A model generated the notes under the pieces. That model was not told the DNA's origin. It worked only from the letters and a program-made list of their open reading frames with translations, and searched no databases. A program made the translations under genes and the position numbers. Below, one piece after another: positions 44,263-54,660 of a DNA stretch of 64,000 nucleotides. Position 1 is the stretch's first letter. The number at the start of each line of letters is the position of its first letter. The stretch spans positions 105,860,671 to 105,924,670 of the forward strand of contig NC_081844.1 in NCBI RefSeq assembly GCF_963259705.1, in the 5' to 3' direction. Source of the DNA: Myotis daubentonii. Lineage: Eukaryota > Chordata > Mammalia > Chiroptera > Vespertilionidae.

Positions 44263-44810
44263 CAGGGGTGGGGAATCCTTTTTCTGCCAGGGGCCATTGG
44301 ATATTTATGACATCACTACAGGCCCGGTGCATGAAATTCATGCACTGCGGGGGGGGGGGGAGGCGGGTCCCTCAGCCTGGCCTGTGCCTTCTTGCAGTCT
44401 GGGAGCCCTCAGGGAATGGCGCTGTCAGTCAGACATCTTTAATACTCCTATGGAGGCGGGAGAGGCTCCCACCACAGCTGCTGCGCTGGCCAGCCGTGAG
44501 CCCGGCTTCTGGCTGAGCAGCGCTCCCCCTGTGGGAGCACACTGACCACCAGGGGGCAGCTCCCGCATTGAGTGTCTGCCCCTGGTGGTCAGTGCGTGTC
44601 ATAGCGACCGGTTGTTCTGCCGTTTGGTCTATTTGCATATTAGCCTTTTATTATATAGGATTCCCAGGCTGTACAAAATTATCAGCTTAAAAATTAGCCT
44701 GCTGTATTTGGTCGAACATTTAATTACTGCGCTCCTAATGCCTTGGCAGGGCCAGGCCAGATGATTTCCTAGGCCTTATTCAGGCCGTGGCCAGGCGTTC
44801 CCCGCCCTTT
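44263..44810 (-). mobile_element. hAT element of the 'caggggtgggg' family, split by a HeliBat
   Basis: The minus strand matches the intact element at 36000-36201 block by block (a 'ctggccctgccaaggcat' segment, 'acagcaggctaatt', 'ataattttgtaca'), but the sequence is broken by a Helitron. Flanking 8-mers do not match, so the duplication has decayed or an end is altered. Confidence 0.85.
44316..44660 (-). mobile_element. HeliBat-type Helitron inside the hAT element
   Basis: Minus-strand start 'tcctatataataaaaggc'; the other end carries the hairpin on the perfect palindrome-like 'gtgcatgaaattcatgcac' (44327-44345) and a mutated terminus (GTAG instead of CTAG). Inserted between A44315 and T44661. 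Contains a G run of about 13 next to the hairpin. Confidence 0.9.
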
Positions 44811-45965
44811 ATAGACAATGGGAAGAAACAAAGGATGATGCTTCAGGAACCATGGCAAGCTATGTCAACAAGAAGCTAGGATTCCTTGCCCAATTTTCAA
44901 CCCTGAAAGTCGTCAATGAAAGGAGAGTCCAGGTCCCCATGAGGAAGAACCCCAGGCAACCGCAGCGAGTATAGCCAACAGCCACGTCCCCGTCACTCCA
45001 CAAAGGGGTCGATAGCCATTTGCTCGCCTGAAATACCCAGGCATCTCAAAAGCGATGGGACACCAGGTCTTTGGTGCAGCAGCAGCATGGTCCCCTGGGA
45101 GTGTAGGGGCAGCAGGGAGCCGGGCAATCAGGGGCGGCCGGGACCAGGTCTGGCTCACAGTGGGCCCCCCTAGTGGTCATTTCCCTGGTCCTCAAACATG
45201 TACGTGGAACAGACATTCATCGCAGTTAGGAAAAGCCCCGCACTGGCTTCTTGACACGTGGAGCCCATCTGAGTGGAGAAAGCCAGGAGGAAGCCTCTAA
45301 AATTGCCCCCCATCCTTCAGCGAAGGTACTAAATTTAAAAAAAAAAAAAAAAACAGCATCATATCCCAAGAAGAACTTGAAGGAGCCACCCTTAATGACT
45401 TACGGAGCAGAGGTGGTGGTTCCTGTAACATCCCCACTTAATTCACCCGCCTGAACCTCACGGAAGCCAGATGGATTCTGGAGGAGGCCAGCTGACTTCC
45501 CCAGACCCCGCCAGGTAGCAGCTTACCCACAGCTGCTGGCCACGAGGTGGTGCCTTTGCTAGAGAAGACTCACACAGCTTCACGGGACGCAGCCCTGGCC
45601 CTGGGAAGCGTGTGCTTTTCTGTCCCTGTCACGAACGAGTGCGGAAAGCAGTTCGCCTGCCCGCGGAACAGCCAACCGTGTCAGCGCACAGCCTCACGCC
45701 AGGGCCATCGTAACGCTCCTGTCCTTTCTCAGAGCACAGTCCGAAGGGATGCGGACCACCTGGACATTTTGCAGAGGATCCCATTCATGGGCGGCAGATA
45801 TCACTGCACCAACGACAGCATGTGAATCGGACGGGGTAAGCGAGAAGTGGCAAGGGTGTTGGAGGTCTTGATAAGGCACAGGAACGCCCCCACGGCTGGG
45901 AAAGAAACCTCACAGAAATTCAGAGACTCTCTTCGTCGGTAAATCGTTAGGGATCTTGTGGTCTG
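44811..45965. other. Unassigned DNA
   Basis: An A17 run at 45337-45353. Otherwise no exon, RNA gene or recognised repeat. Confidence 0.3.
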
Positions 45966-46034
45966 CAGCGGTCACCAACCGGTGGTCCGCGGACCACTGG
46001 GGGTCCGTGAGGTCCGAAAGCGTGGCGACCGCTG
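45966..46034. mobile_element. 69-bp palindromic MITE, hAT-like ends
   Basis: 'cagcggtcaccaaccggtgg' at the left and a near-complement ending 'gcgaccgctg' at the right, with an internal GGTGGTCCGCGGACCACT palindrome. The CAGCGG termini resemble hAT ends, but the flanking 8-mers are not duplicated. Confidence 0.7.
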
Positions 46035-46112
46035 GTCTAAAGCTTGCAAGAGTGGATATACCATAAAACGGGGCATCGCCTAAGATATAAAGGACAGCTG
46101 CCGTGCCCACCT

Positions 46113-46440
46113 GAGACCCTGACAGTGAGCAGAAAGCTGCATCAAGAAAATGCATCCACCCACCCACCCACCCAGAACTTGATGAAGGCCACTGCATCTG
46201 CTCCATGCCTGAGGTCAAGGTAGGGTGAGCTGGGAGCCATTGGATGGTGTCATCACCAGGCACCCAGGAATGCCTGGGTACCCTGCCTTTCACCACCACC
46301 GCCCTCCCCCCAGAGGAAACCAGAGGACGGAGCAGAAGAGAAACAGGAACCATTTAGAAACAGCACCCCAGGGGACCAGACAGAGCCTCCCAGACACATC
46401 CAAGGTCAAAGCAAGGCCACCGATCTCTACTCCAAACCTT
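46113..46440 (+). repeat. Local duplicate pair, copy 1
   Basis: About 330 bp that aligns colinearly with 49358-49704. Shared blocks include 'ccctgacagtgagcag', 'ccaggaatgcctgg', 'gagcagaagagaa' and 'ctactccaaacctt'. I do not recognise it as a known repeat. It contains a (CCCA)n array at 46153-46173 that the other copy mostly lacks. Confidence 0.85.
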
Positions 46441-47079
46441 CCAGTTACCTACTCTCTTCTCCACTCCCTCCAGGGAACGCGGTGAGTGTTCCATAAAAAC
46501 CCAGACTGTCTCGAAGAAAAGAGGGCTTCCGGGGGCGGGGCGGGGGCGGGTGTATATTCATCGGGAGAGCTATGAGGTCAGGTTGGGTTTTCCCCCCTGA
46601 ATCACGGGTATTTTTGAGGTTGGTTTGTGGTGTGCACACGCCCTAGCCTCAGCATGCTTGGCCTCCGAGGGCTCCGCACCCTCTCCCCGAGTTCTGCTCG
46701 GTGGCTGAAACAACAAACATCCCTCCGCGTGTACACAGGGAGCTCGAGGCCGGCCAGCTCCGATGGGCTCTGCTGCTTCCAAGATGACCCGGCGAGCTCG
46801 CTGGCGCCGGCTCGTGCTCTTCCAGGTTTCAGTGGGGACAGAGGCTGAAAATTGGCCTCTTGAAGCACCCTTGGCTGAACTGTGTGAGTTCGTGAAAAGA
46901 AAAGAAAAGGAAAAAAAAGAAAGAAAAACCGTGGAGCAACTGCTCCAAACACTCCCCCCACCCCCACCCCCCCGGGCTGCAGTGGGGTCGCTTCATCTGC
47001 CCGTGTCCAGCGGAGGGTAACCCTCTTTATAGAATAAAATGCCCCGAAGCAAGGGCACACCATGCGGGGGGCATGGGGG
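46441..47079. other. Unassigned GC-rich DNA
   Basis: A G-rich tract with quadruplex potential at 46530-46551. No exon supported. Confidence 0.35.
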
Positions 47080-47275
47080 TACAGAGGCTTTGGTATCAGA
47101 GGGAGCCACATCCAAATGCAAGCTCTGCTTCTGTGCGGTCTTGAGCTACCCAGATAGCCTCCCAGAGCCTCGGTTTCCCCCTCTGCAAAATGGGAATGCT
47201 AGTGGACTCCTCCCAGGCATCCAAGGAGAGAGTGGCTGGGAGCTGCCTGGCACCCAGCAGATGCTCTTGGAATCC
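47080..47275 (+). repeat. MIR SINE
   Basis: 'gcaagctctgcttctgtgcg', 'agcctcggtttccccctctg', 'caaaatgggaatgctagtgg' and 'gctgcctggcacccagcaga' in MIR order. Confidence 0.82.
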
Positions 47276-48814
47276 TCTGGCCACAACTGAATCAGCTTCC
47301 ACGGACTCAGAGCTTGTCGGGGTTGGAAAGGGCCGGAGAGAGCACCGTGGCCAACTTTCAGTTGACTATTCAATTCTTACAGCCCCTGGGCCTTCTGCCT
47401 CATGGCTGACCTCACCCAAAACGGCGAGAGAGGTTTCAGGAGAAGAAATCAAGGCAAAATTCTATTTGAAATAAAACAGCAGAAGCTGCATTCCCCCCGC
47501 CCAGATCCCGAGATGGCGCTGTCTCGTTCATCCGTGGTCGCTGTGTGGGCCTGACACGTGGACCATGACAGGGGAGCGTGGCGAAGGAGGGGGGTGAGCG
47601 GGTGCTTGGCAGCCACGCAGCGATCCATGGCCTCCCCCCACGGTGTCCCCTGAGGCCGATGCAGGGGTGTAACTCAGAGCTGCATCCCCCAGATGGCCGG
47701 GAAGTGCTTCCAACAAGAAGAACATGGTGGAGGCAGCAGCTCTCTGAGTCGCCAGGAGAGCCCGTTCCCAAGTAGCACTAAACCAGCTACTTCCTGGCCC
47801 CGCCACAGAGGAGTCCAGAGGCAGGACAGCTTTCGGCAAAGCTTGGTCAGCAGCTCGGTGGCGTGCTAAGAAGGCTTTTTTCCCTTCTGCCCACGTCTGC
47901 CCCCTTCCAGGCTGCCTCCCCTCTGGGCCACACGGTGGCTGCCCGCAGCAGCAAGGGTCCAGGGAGAAAAGAGAGCTCCTCCAAGATCGCTTCCCTGAAA
48001 GAACAGCAACGAACGGCTTCCTTCCCCCGCTCACTTGCCCTCACGGAGCCCAGGGTGCGGAGCTGGGAGCCTGCTCAGGGCCCGCCAGGATCCACTCCGG
48101 GGCCCGGACCCGGCCTGCCTCCCTTGAAGTTCACGCGCGAGCGCTGTGGGACACAGCCCCAGCTGCCCCCGCTGGGCGCACACGCCATTATAGGGGGCGG
48201 GGTGGACGGTGGACAGCGTCAGGTGCTTTGCCCGCCTGGACACGCAGCTCGGATTGTTCCACTGCGGCCCCTGAAGGCGGACAGCAGCTCGGACCAGTCC
48301 GTCTCTCCCCAGTGTAGCCAGGCCTCCTGCTGGACCCGTGTTTCGGTGGGAAGGGCCCAGGGCTGCACAACTGCCTGGAACCGCTGGTCTCCACACTTTG
48401 TTCCAAGAAGCACAGTTGTCCATGGGCCAGTCTTGGAGGGGGCGGGAGCGGGCATTGGAATTGCAACAGAGCGGGGGCCCTGGGGACGGAGGAGGCAAAA
48501 CGGGCCAGGCTCCGGACTCCCTTCCACTTTAAGTTCACACATCCGTCCCCGGCGCTCCCTTAAAACGGGTCTTGGCTCCCACTCGTGATTGGCAGCCCTC
48601 GCTCTGGCCTTGGACCCTACCCCACAGTCTATGCCCATGCCGAGTCCCCTGCCATCAAGAGCCCAGTGTCCTGCTGGAGGCTGACCTCGGTCCTCAGGCT
48701 CTTTCCCTGAGGTCTGCCTCCCTGGTGGCCCTGAGCAGACCTCTAGTCCTTCTATGTCACAGGGGCACCGCCTGCAGGCAGAGGGTCAACACGGTCACCC
48801 CGCCAACCTGGAAC
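47276..48814. other. GC-rich DNA with overlapping chance frames
   Basis: Frames up to 241 codons (47863-48588, plus) overlap frames of 168, 155 and 139 codons on minus. Translations are Pro/Arg/Gly/Ser-rich without a domain or initiation or splice context. No gene called. Confidence 0.35.
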
Positions 48815-48890
48815 CAGCCCGCTTCGGCCGCGTCCTAGCTGTGACCTTGGGGGATCCCTTTACCTCCCTCAGTCTCAGTTGTCTATTTAA
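48815..48890 (+). repeat. MIR SINE fragment
   Basis: 'tcctagctgtgaccttgggg' and 'tacctccctcagtctcagtt' match the MIR centre. Confidence 0.65.
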
Positions 48891-49115
48891 ATTGCAAGAA
48901 CAATCCACAATTTATACCAGCAAATAGGCTGCTCACTTGGGGCACTGGGCTGACAATTACCTTTGCAGAATCTCTTTTTTCATTATCAATAACCACTAGA
49001 ACTGCTTGACCCGCTCAACATTAATATTAACAGTATCCAGGCTCCATTAAACAAAATAAAAAGCTCTTTATAAAGGGAATTAGAGGCTACTAAAGACAAC
49101 ACTTGCCCTGAGCGG
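48891..49115. promoter_or_regulatory. Candidate conserved non-coding block
   Basis: Repeat-free AT-rich island inside GC-rich DNA with 'ctgacaattacctttgcaga', 'ttttttcattatcaataacc' and 'aacattaatattaacagtat' (GATA-, SOX- and homeodomain-like words). Inference only. Confidence 0.22.
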
Positions 49116-49357
49116 GCGATGAGTGGCCCCGGCAGGTTCCCCAGAGCTCCATAACCTCCTGCAGCCTCTCCGAATAGGGTGCTAAAAGCTAAGTCCCCAT
49201 CCCGACTGGCCTGGTGACAGACATCCTGCCCCTCAGAACCGCCTTCTGTGGCTGCGGCGGACGGCAGCTTCCAGCGCTGACAATGATGTGGGGCCCGTCT
49301 CTTCTCATGGCCGCTCCAGCCCTCCAGCCTGCGGGAGCCCGACTGCTAGGCTCAACC
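49116..49357. other. Unassigned DNA
   Basis: GC-rich; no exon or repeat recognised. Confidence 0.3.
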
Positions 49358-49704
49358 GAGGCCCTGACAGTGAGCAGAGAGCTGCGTGGAGGAAACCCAC
49401 CCACCCTCCGTCCCCCTCCCACCCAAAACTTGTCGACAGCTGCCGTGGGCACCCTGCTCCAGGCCCGAGATCCGGAAAGGGTGAATTGGGACTATTTGAT
49501 GGTCTGGCTGCAGGGGAGCCAGGAATGCCTGGATCCTGCCTTTTCCCACCACCACCCTCTCCCTCTGAGGGAACCAGGGGAGCGAGAGCAGAAGAGAAGC
49601 AGGGGGACCATTTCAGAAACAGCATCTCAGGGGACACTTACAAAATGCAGAGCCCCCCAGACAAAGTCCAGACAAAGTAAGGCCCCATCCCTACTCCAAA
49701 CCTT
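49358..49704 (+). repeat. Local duplicate pair, copy 2
   Basis: Aligns with 46113-46440, about 3.25 kb upstream, in the same orientation with many substitutions and small indels. The alignment stops at 'ctccaaacctt', where a TTAA-flanked MITE begins. Confidence 0.85.
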
Positions 49705-49706
49705 AA

Positions 49707-49788
49707 CACGTTAAGCGCCCAGTCCGTCACCAGTGACTGACATTATACTTTCCATCCGGAAGACGAAACAGGCTGGGCGCTTAACATG
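49707..49788. mobile_element. piggyBac-like MITE (82 bp)
   Basis: Terminal inverted repeats 'cacgttaagcgcccag' (49707-49722) and the complement of 'catgttaagcgcccag' (49773-49788) match at 15 of 16. The element is flanked by TTAA on both sides (49703-49706 and 49789-49792), the piggyBac target duplication. Non-coding. Recently active piggyBac families are known from vesper bats. Confidence 0.88.
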
Positions 49789-49792
49789 TTAA

Positions 49793-50164
49793 TATCATTT
49801 CAACACAGGCAGAGAATAAGTACAAGAGAGACGGGGAACAAAGTGGGGACAGGAGGGAGAGAAAGAGAGAGAAACAGGCATCAAGAGAAAAAGGAAGACA
49901 TAGAAGGATGTCCCCTGACCCCCGGAGGCAGGCCACGCTTATTCAGAAATGATGTGATGAAGTCGACCAGGGGATGAGCCTGGGAACAGGATCCCAGGAC
50001 CACAGAATTGCTCGTGCATAGATACAGAGGGTGAAAAATCAAGGCATGTCCAGGGGACACACGTGGTCTTGAGTAGCTCCAGCAGAGATGCCAGAGAGAA
50101 GAGAGAGGTGAGGCAGGTGAGGTCTGCTGGGCCCGGGTTGCAGTGGCTGTACCCCACAAGCCCA
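49793..50164. other. Unassigned DNA
   Basis: A purine-rich (GA-rich) stretch at 49820-49910. No exon recognised. Confidence 0.3.
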
Positions 50165-50545
50165 CTCGGCCATGGCCCTCAGAGTCCCTTCACTCTGGGG
50201 TTAACCGTGTGACTTGCTTTGACCTGTGGATGCGAGCAGACGTGAGGAGAGCAAAGCCTAGAACTGTGCCTTCCAAACAAGGACCGTGTTCTTGTCCTCC
50301 TGCCTTTGGCCATGAGAAGGACATGCTTCAGGCAATCACGGACCCAAGAGGGAGGGGACGTATAGGACAGGCCTGGGACTCAACACACAACCTGGAGTCA
50401 GGTCCGTTTGGGCCCAGCCAACATCAGCCACATCCCAGCCAACCCACAGATGCAGGAGCAAGAACAATACATGCTTATTGCGGCCCATCACTGAGATTCG
50501 GTGGCTATTTGTTACACAGCAAACGCTAGCTCAGTCAGCCTTGTC
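50165..50545 (+). repeat. Ancient LTR (MaLR/ERVL type), degraded
   Basis: 'gtgtgacttgctttgacctg', a 'gatgcgagcagacgtgagg' block and a right end 'actgagattcggtggctatt' followed by 'tgttacacagcaaacgctag' follow a common mammalian LTR pattern. Subfamily uncertain. Confidence 0.5.
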
Positions 50546-50749
50546 CGCTTAGGTAAGACATTTGGAATTCCTCCTGGATGCAGAAGAAAATCACGTAATA
50601 ATTGTATGCAGACAGTCCTCTCGCAGCATTACCAGTTAACATCTGGGGTATGAGAGTCACTTGCTACTCGGCCCCTGGAACAGTGGGCCTGAGGAACCTG
50701 CATATTATCCTTGTGATTAGCTGACAAAACTGTGTGATTTGCTTAAGCT

Positions 50750-51020
50750 GATCCCTCTGCCAGGAAAAGCTGCCCATCTTAGTCACCGAAGAGGTATGTT
50801 TTGACTTCAAGCACCCTGTTCAAACCTTCACAGAGCCTCCCCCAGCTGGAACAGGAGCTCCCCCAGATATTACACTATAGATTCAGCATCTCCTCTTCTA
50901 GACGGTGAGCCCCTGAGAGCTGGGACAATGTCTCTTCTCTCTTGGTTCCCTAGTGCCTAGGGCAGGACCTGGATAGAGCTGGCGCCTGCAGATGTTCGCT
51001 GCATGAATGAACAGATGAAC
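50750..51020 (+). repeat. L2 LINE 3' end
   Basis: 'agacggtgagcccctgagag', 'ctgggacaatgtctcttctc', 'ccctagtgcctagggcagga' and terminal 'gcatgaatgaacagatgaac' form the L2 end. Confidence 0.75.
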
Positions 51021-51299
51021 TCCCCAACAGCTCCCAGCACAAAGCTGGGCCAGTGGCCCTCCTGCAATGAATACTTGGTTGCCTGGCTGCCAATGTTTGT
51101 CCTAATTAATTCCCTCGCCTGTTATTTCTTTCTTCTCTCATTTGGAATCGCAAACTCCCTCCCGCGTGCACCTCAGCCTCTGCCACAGTAACCTCTTTAT
51201 TCCATTTAATAATACCTAGACTATGGACAGAGTGACATAAAGGAAACCCGTGAGTCAAAACATCGATGGTAGGAAAAATACAGGTGACCTATAAAGAAC
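51021..51299. other. Unassigned DNA
   Basis: No exon or repeat recognised. Confidence 0.3.
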
Positions 51300-51600
51300 T
51301 TCACCAACTTTCCCGAAGACTTCACGCTCGGACCTTATAAATCACGGCGCCTGTCCCGCGCGGGCTGAGCCAGCCGCGCCGCAGCCACGGCCCATCTTTG
51401 AGAGGCCCGGTGACACAATGGCTTGTTGATGCTGGCTATTTATACAGAATTTCCCACATCAGTCTTGGGGTAGAAGGGGAGGTGATGTCATCCAGCAGTG
51501 AGACAACTGTCATCTGTAGAGAACGCTACGCCGTCTCTGGGACAGCCATGCCTGTTTATTTATTCAAGGGCGTGGGGATTGTAAGCTGAACACCAAAGCG
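51300..51600. promoter_or_regulatory. Candidate conserved or CpG-rich regulatory block
   Basis: A small CpG cluster at 51345-51390 ('ctgtcccgcgcgggctgagc') borders repeat-free sequence with 'gcttgttgatgctggctatt' and 'ctgtttatttattcaagggc'. It might be an enhancer or a small CpG island. Nothing beyond texture supports it. Confidence 0.22.
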
Positions 51601-52053
51601 GGGCTACGAAGACCAGGAGCTCGGCGAGTGGCCATGCCCTCTGACCCAGGAATTATCCCCCTTCTAGGAATCTGTCCTCATAAGATCGCCAGGGCGGCGC
51701 CCAGAGAGATGCACAGAGAGTGACGTCCATGGCTTGATTCCTGGAATGGCACCTAGAAAAGAAATCAAACACACAGCCTCTCCTCGGCGGGGCTGGGAGG
51801 TGGCGAAGCAAGCTGGGTTGCCTCCACTTAACGCCGCGGTTTGCAGCCATTAAAAAGGATCGTTAGGTCCTTCCCCCGCCCCTTCCCTTCCTAGTGAATT
51901 CTGTCTAGAAACCATCAGGTGTAGCTGAGCAAGGCTCAGGTGTCTGCGGAAGGGGAGGGTGGGGAGTTCCGAGCTGAGCAAGGTGAAGAGTGTGTCTGTA
52001 CAGGGCGGTGGCGGTGGCTTGAAAGAGGCAGTTTGCTATAGGCCTGAGTATCC
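51601..52053. other. Unassigned DNA
   Basis: Around 51640-51860 there are hints of an ancient L1 ORF2 end ('ctgacccaggaattatcccc', 'cttctaggaatctgtcctca'). Otherwise nothing recognised. Confidence 0.35.
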
Positions 52054-52070
52054 CTGCATATTCTTCTTTG

Positions 52071-52312
52071 TTGTTAGTCCTCACCCAAGGATATTTTTCC
52101 ATTGGTTTTCAGAGAGAGCGGAAGGGAGGGGGAGAGACAGAGAGAGAGAAACATCGATGTGAGAGAGACCCATCAATTGGTTGTTTCCCACACACGCCCG
52201 GACCAGGGCCAGGGATCGAGCCTACAACCAAGGTTCATGACCAGAATTGAACCCAGGGCCCTTCAGTCCAAGGACTGACACTCTATCCACTGAGTCAAAT
52301 CAGCGAGGGCTC
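52071..52312 (-). mobile_element. Ves SINE (variant tail)
   Basis: Reverse copy with 'agtcctcacccaaggatatt' at the left. Flanked by 'ctgcatattcttcttt' and 'ctgcatcttcttt', a target duplication with a small indel. Confidence 0.92.
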
Positions 52313-52925
52313 CTGCATCTTCTTTATTTGTATGCTAAGAATGGAAGGATCTGCCCACTCTTTGCCAGGCCTGTCTCAGGGTTGTGTCTGCAGTGAGCAG
52401 CTTTGCAGAATGAGTATTGCCCCCTCCCAGGATGAAGAGAGGGCTTGCTTAGTGCTTGCTGTAAAAGCAGCGGATGCCCCGAGCTCAGTGTTCTTTGGCC
52501 ACAATGCCAACACGCTGCCCATGCATCCATCTGGGCCGTATCACGCTGCCTGCATTGGACTTGGGGGCAGGAAGGCCAATTCCATTTGGGGCAGGACTAG
52601 CAAAGCCTTTGTCTCTGACTCAGAAGTCTCCTGTACCCTGCCGGCATCCATGGAAGAGTCACACGCTCTCCTTCGTTTGTAAGTAGGGTAAAATCAACCC
52701 CGGACCCAGCGATTCCAGGGCCACGCCAGGAAAAAAATATGAGACACACCTCCATAAGTAAAGCCGTTGTGCAGACTCATCATGTTGTCTGGATGCCCAG
52801 TGACCTCTGAACATCTTTGACATATACACTATGTATGTCCTACAAGTTGGAAAAACCCACAGAACAGAAATGAAGCTACAGTGTCAGCAGAGAATGAGGT
52901 CAGGGCTTCGGGTTAGTGTCCAGAC
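52313..52925. other. Unassigned DNA
   Basis: A 116-codon plus frame (52332-52682) has no recognised family. No repeat identified. Confidence 0.3.
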
Positions 52926-53136
52926 CAGCGGTTCTCAACCTGTGGGTCGCGACCCCTTTGGCGGTCGAACGACCCTTTCACAGGGGTCACCTAAGACCAT
53001 CCTGCATATCAGATATTTACATGACGATTCATCACAGTAGCAACATGACAGTTATGAAGTAGCAACAAAAATAATCTATGGTTGGGTCACAGCATGAGGA
53101 ACTGTATTTAAAGGGCCAGAAGGTTGAGAACCACTG
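52926..53136 (+). mobile_element. SPIN non-autonomous hAT element (copy 2)
   Basis: Same ends as copy 1 ('cagcggttctcaacctgtgg' and '...aggttgagaaccactg'). The interior holds 'cctgcatatcagatatttac' and 'gttatgaagtagcaacaaaa', SPIN parts that copy 1 has lost. Flanking 8-mers 'gtccagac' and 'gtctagaa' agree at 6 of 8. Confidence 0.92.
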
Positions 53137-53240
53137 GTCTAGAACCTTCCCTTCCAAGTCCTCTGTCAAATACAGGGGAAGCACCAACATGCAAAGATCG
53201 AGTGAAAGGAAGTATCCCTCCACCCCAGGTTACTCTTTTA

Positions 53241-53421
53241 ATTATTTTGTTTCCGAGAGAGGGGGCAAGGAAGAGAGGAAGAGATTAAAACATCCATTTG
53301 TTGTTGTTCTTATTTATGCGTTCACTGGTTGCTTCTTGTATGTTCCCTGACCGGGGATTGAGCCTACAACCGTGGTGTATCGGGACGATGCTCTAACCAA
53401 CCGAGCTACCAGGCTAGGGCC
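53241..53421 (-). mobile_element. tRNA-derived SINE, older Ves-like copy
   Basis: Reverse copy ending 'ccaaccgagctaccaggcta'. More diverged than the others. Flanks 'ccaggttactctttta' and 'ccaaggttactatttta' are a target duplication with small differences. Confidence 0.8.
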
Positions 53422-53439
53422 CCAAGGTTACTATTTTAA

Positions 53440-53890
53440 ATTGCTCCAAAGAAACAGCCTAGCAAGGACTGGAGAGCTGGGCAGACACCGAGAGAGTAGA
53501 TAAAAGGTGAGACTACATAGGCTCAAATCTTCTGCTCCGGTTACTTCCACATGGAAATCTCTGAAATCAAAGACCGGACCTCTATTTCATGTTTGAGGGA
53601 TGTATGTTTCCAAAACAGTCTAGTCTATGATAGCTTGTGACTGTTGAACCCTAAACATAATCCTTGGCAGTCTAACTCACACCAAAAGGAAATGGGCTGC
53701 TATAACTGTGCAGCCCCCCAAAAAGACACCCACCCCAATATCTGTCTCAGGTGTAGCTAAGATAACAGACAAGCAGTGTCCTCCCACATCTGGACCTGGT
53801 GGGGGCTGCCCATCACCACACAGACATCCTACACTTCAAGAGAGATGCAGTAACTGACTTTGGAGTTTGGACTCTCCTTTACTATAGAAC
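53440..53890. other. Unassigned DNA
   Basis: No exon, RNA gene or repeat recognised. Confidence 0.3.
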
Positions 53891-53891
53891 A

Positions 53892-54588
53892 TCTACACTA
53901 ATAAAAGAGAAAAATGGTAATTGGTGTACGACGATACCCTTTTCATTGGCTAATCAGGGCTATATGGAAATTAACTGCCAACTAAGATTGGCAGTTAACT
54001 GCCAACAAGATGGCGGTTAATTTGCATATGTAGGCACAATGCAGGGAGGTGAAAGGGAAAGCAGGAAGAAGCCCCCTGCCACTGACAGGAAACCCAGGGG
54101 GGAGCTAAGAACTGGGGGGCAGGGCAAAGGTGGCCCTGGGGCCGCCTTTGCCCTGCCCCCCAGCCATGATCGGAGAATCAGGCGCCTTTTCCACCCTGGC
54201 CAGTGATAGCAGGAAGTAGGGGTGGAGCCAGCGATGGGAGCTGGGCACGGTCGAAGCTGGCAGTCCCAGGAGCTAGGGGCCCCTTGCCTGGGCCTAAAGC
54301 GGAGCCCACGATCGCGGGGCCACTGCAGCTGTGGGTCCCCGCTGCCCAGGCCAGACGCCTAGGCCAGAGGCATCAGGCCTGGGCTGGGGGCAGAACCAGT
54401 GATAGGGGGAAATGAGGGTCCCCTGCCCAGGCCTGACGCCTTGGGCAAGGGGCCGATCCTGCGATTAGAGGATGATGGGGGTCAACGCCTGAGGGTTCCC
54501 AGTATGTGAGAGGGGGCAGGCTGGGCTGAGGGACACTCCCCCCCCCGCCCCACACCCAGTGCACAAATTTCGTGCACCGGGCCCCTAG
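53892..54588 (+). mobile_element. HeliBat-type Helitron, full-length non-autonomous
   Basis: 5' TC ('tctacactaataaaagagaa'), 3' CTAG, inserted between A53891 and T54589. Near the 3' end the hairpin is built on 'gtgcacaaatttcgtgcac'. Internal 'gattggcagttaactgccaa' repeats and a large 'gggcaaaggtggccctgggg' inverted repeat are typical of this family. 697 bp, no Rep/Helicase coding. Confidence 0.95.
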
Positions 54589-54660
54589 TATAGAATAAAA
54601 AGGCATGTGTGGAGGTTGGGCAGCTAAAAATATGAACCATGGGCAACATGTTTTTAATTG

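Noticed and set aside
47863..48588. 241-codon plus-strand open frame in GC-rich DNA
   Set aside because: Several equally long frames overlap it on the opposite strand; composition explains them all.
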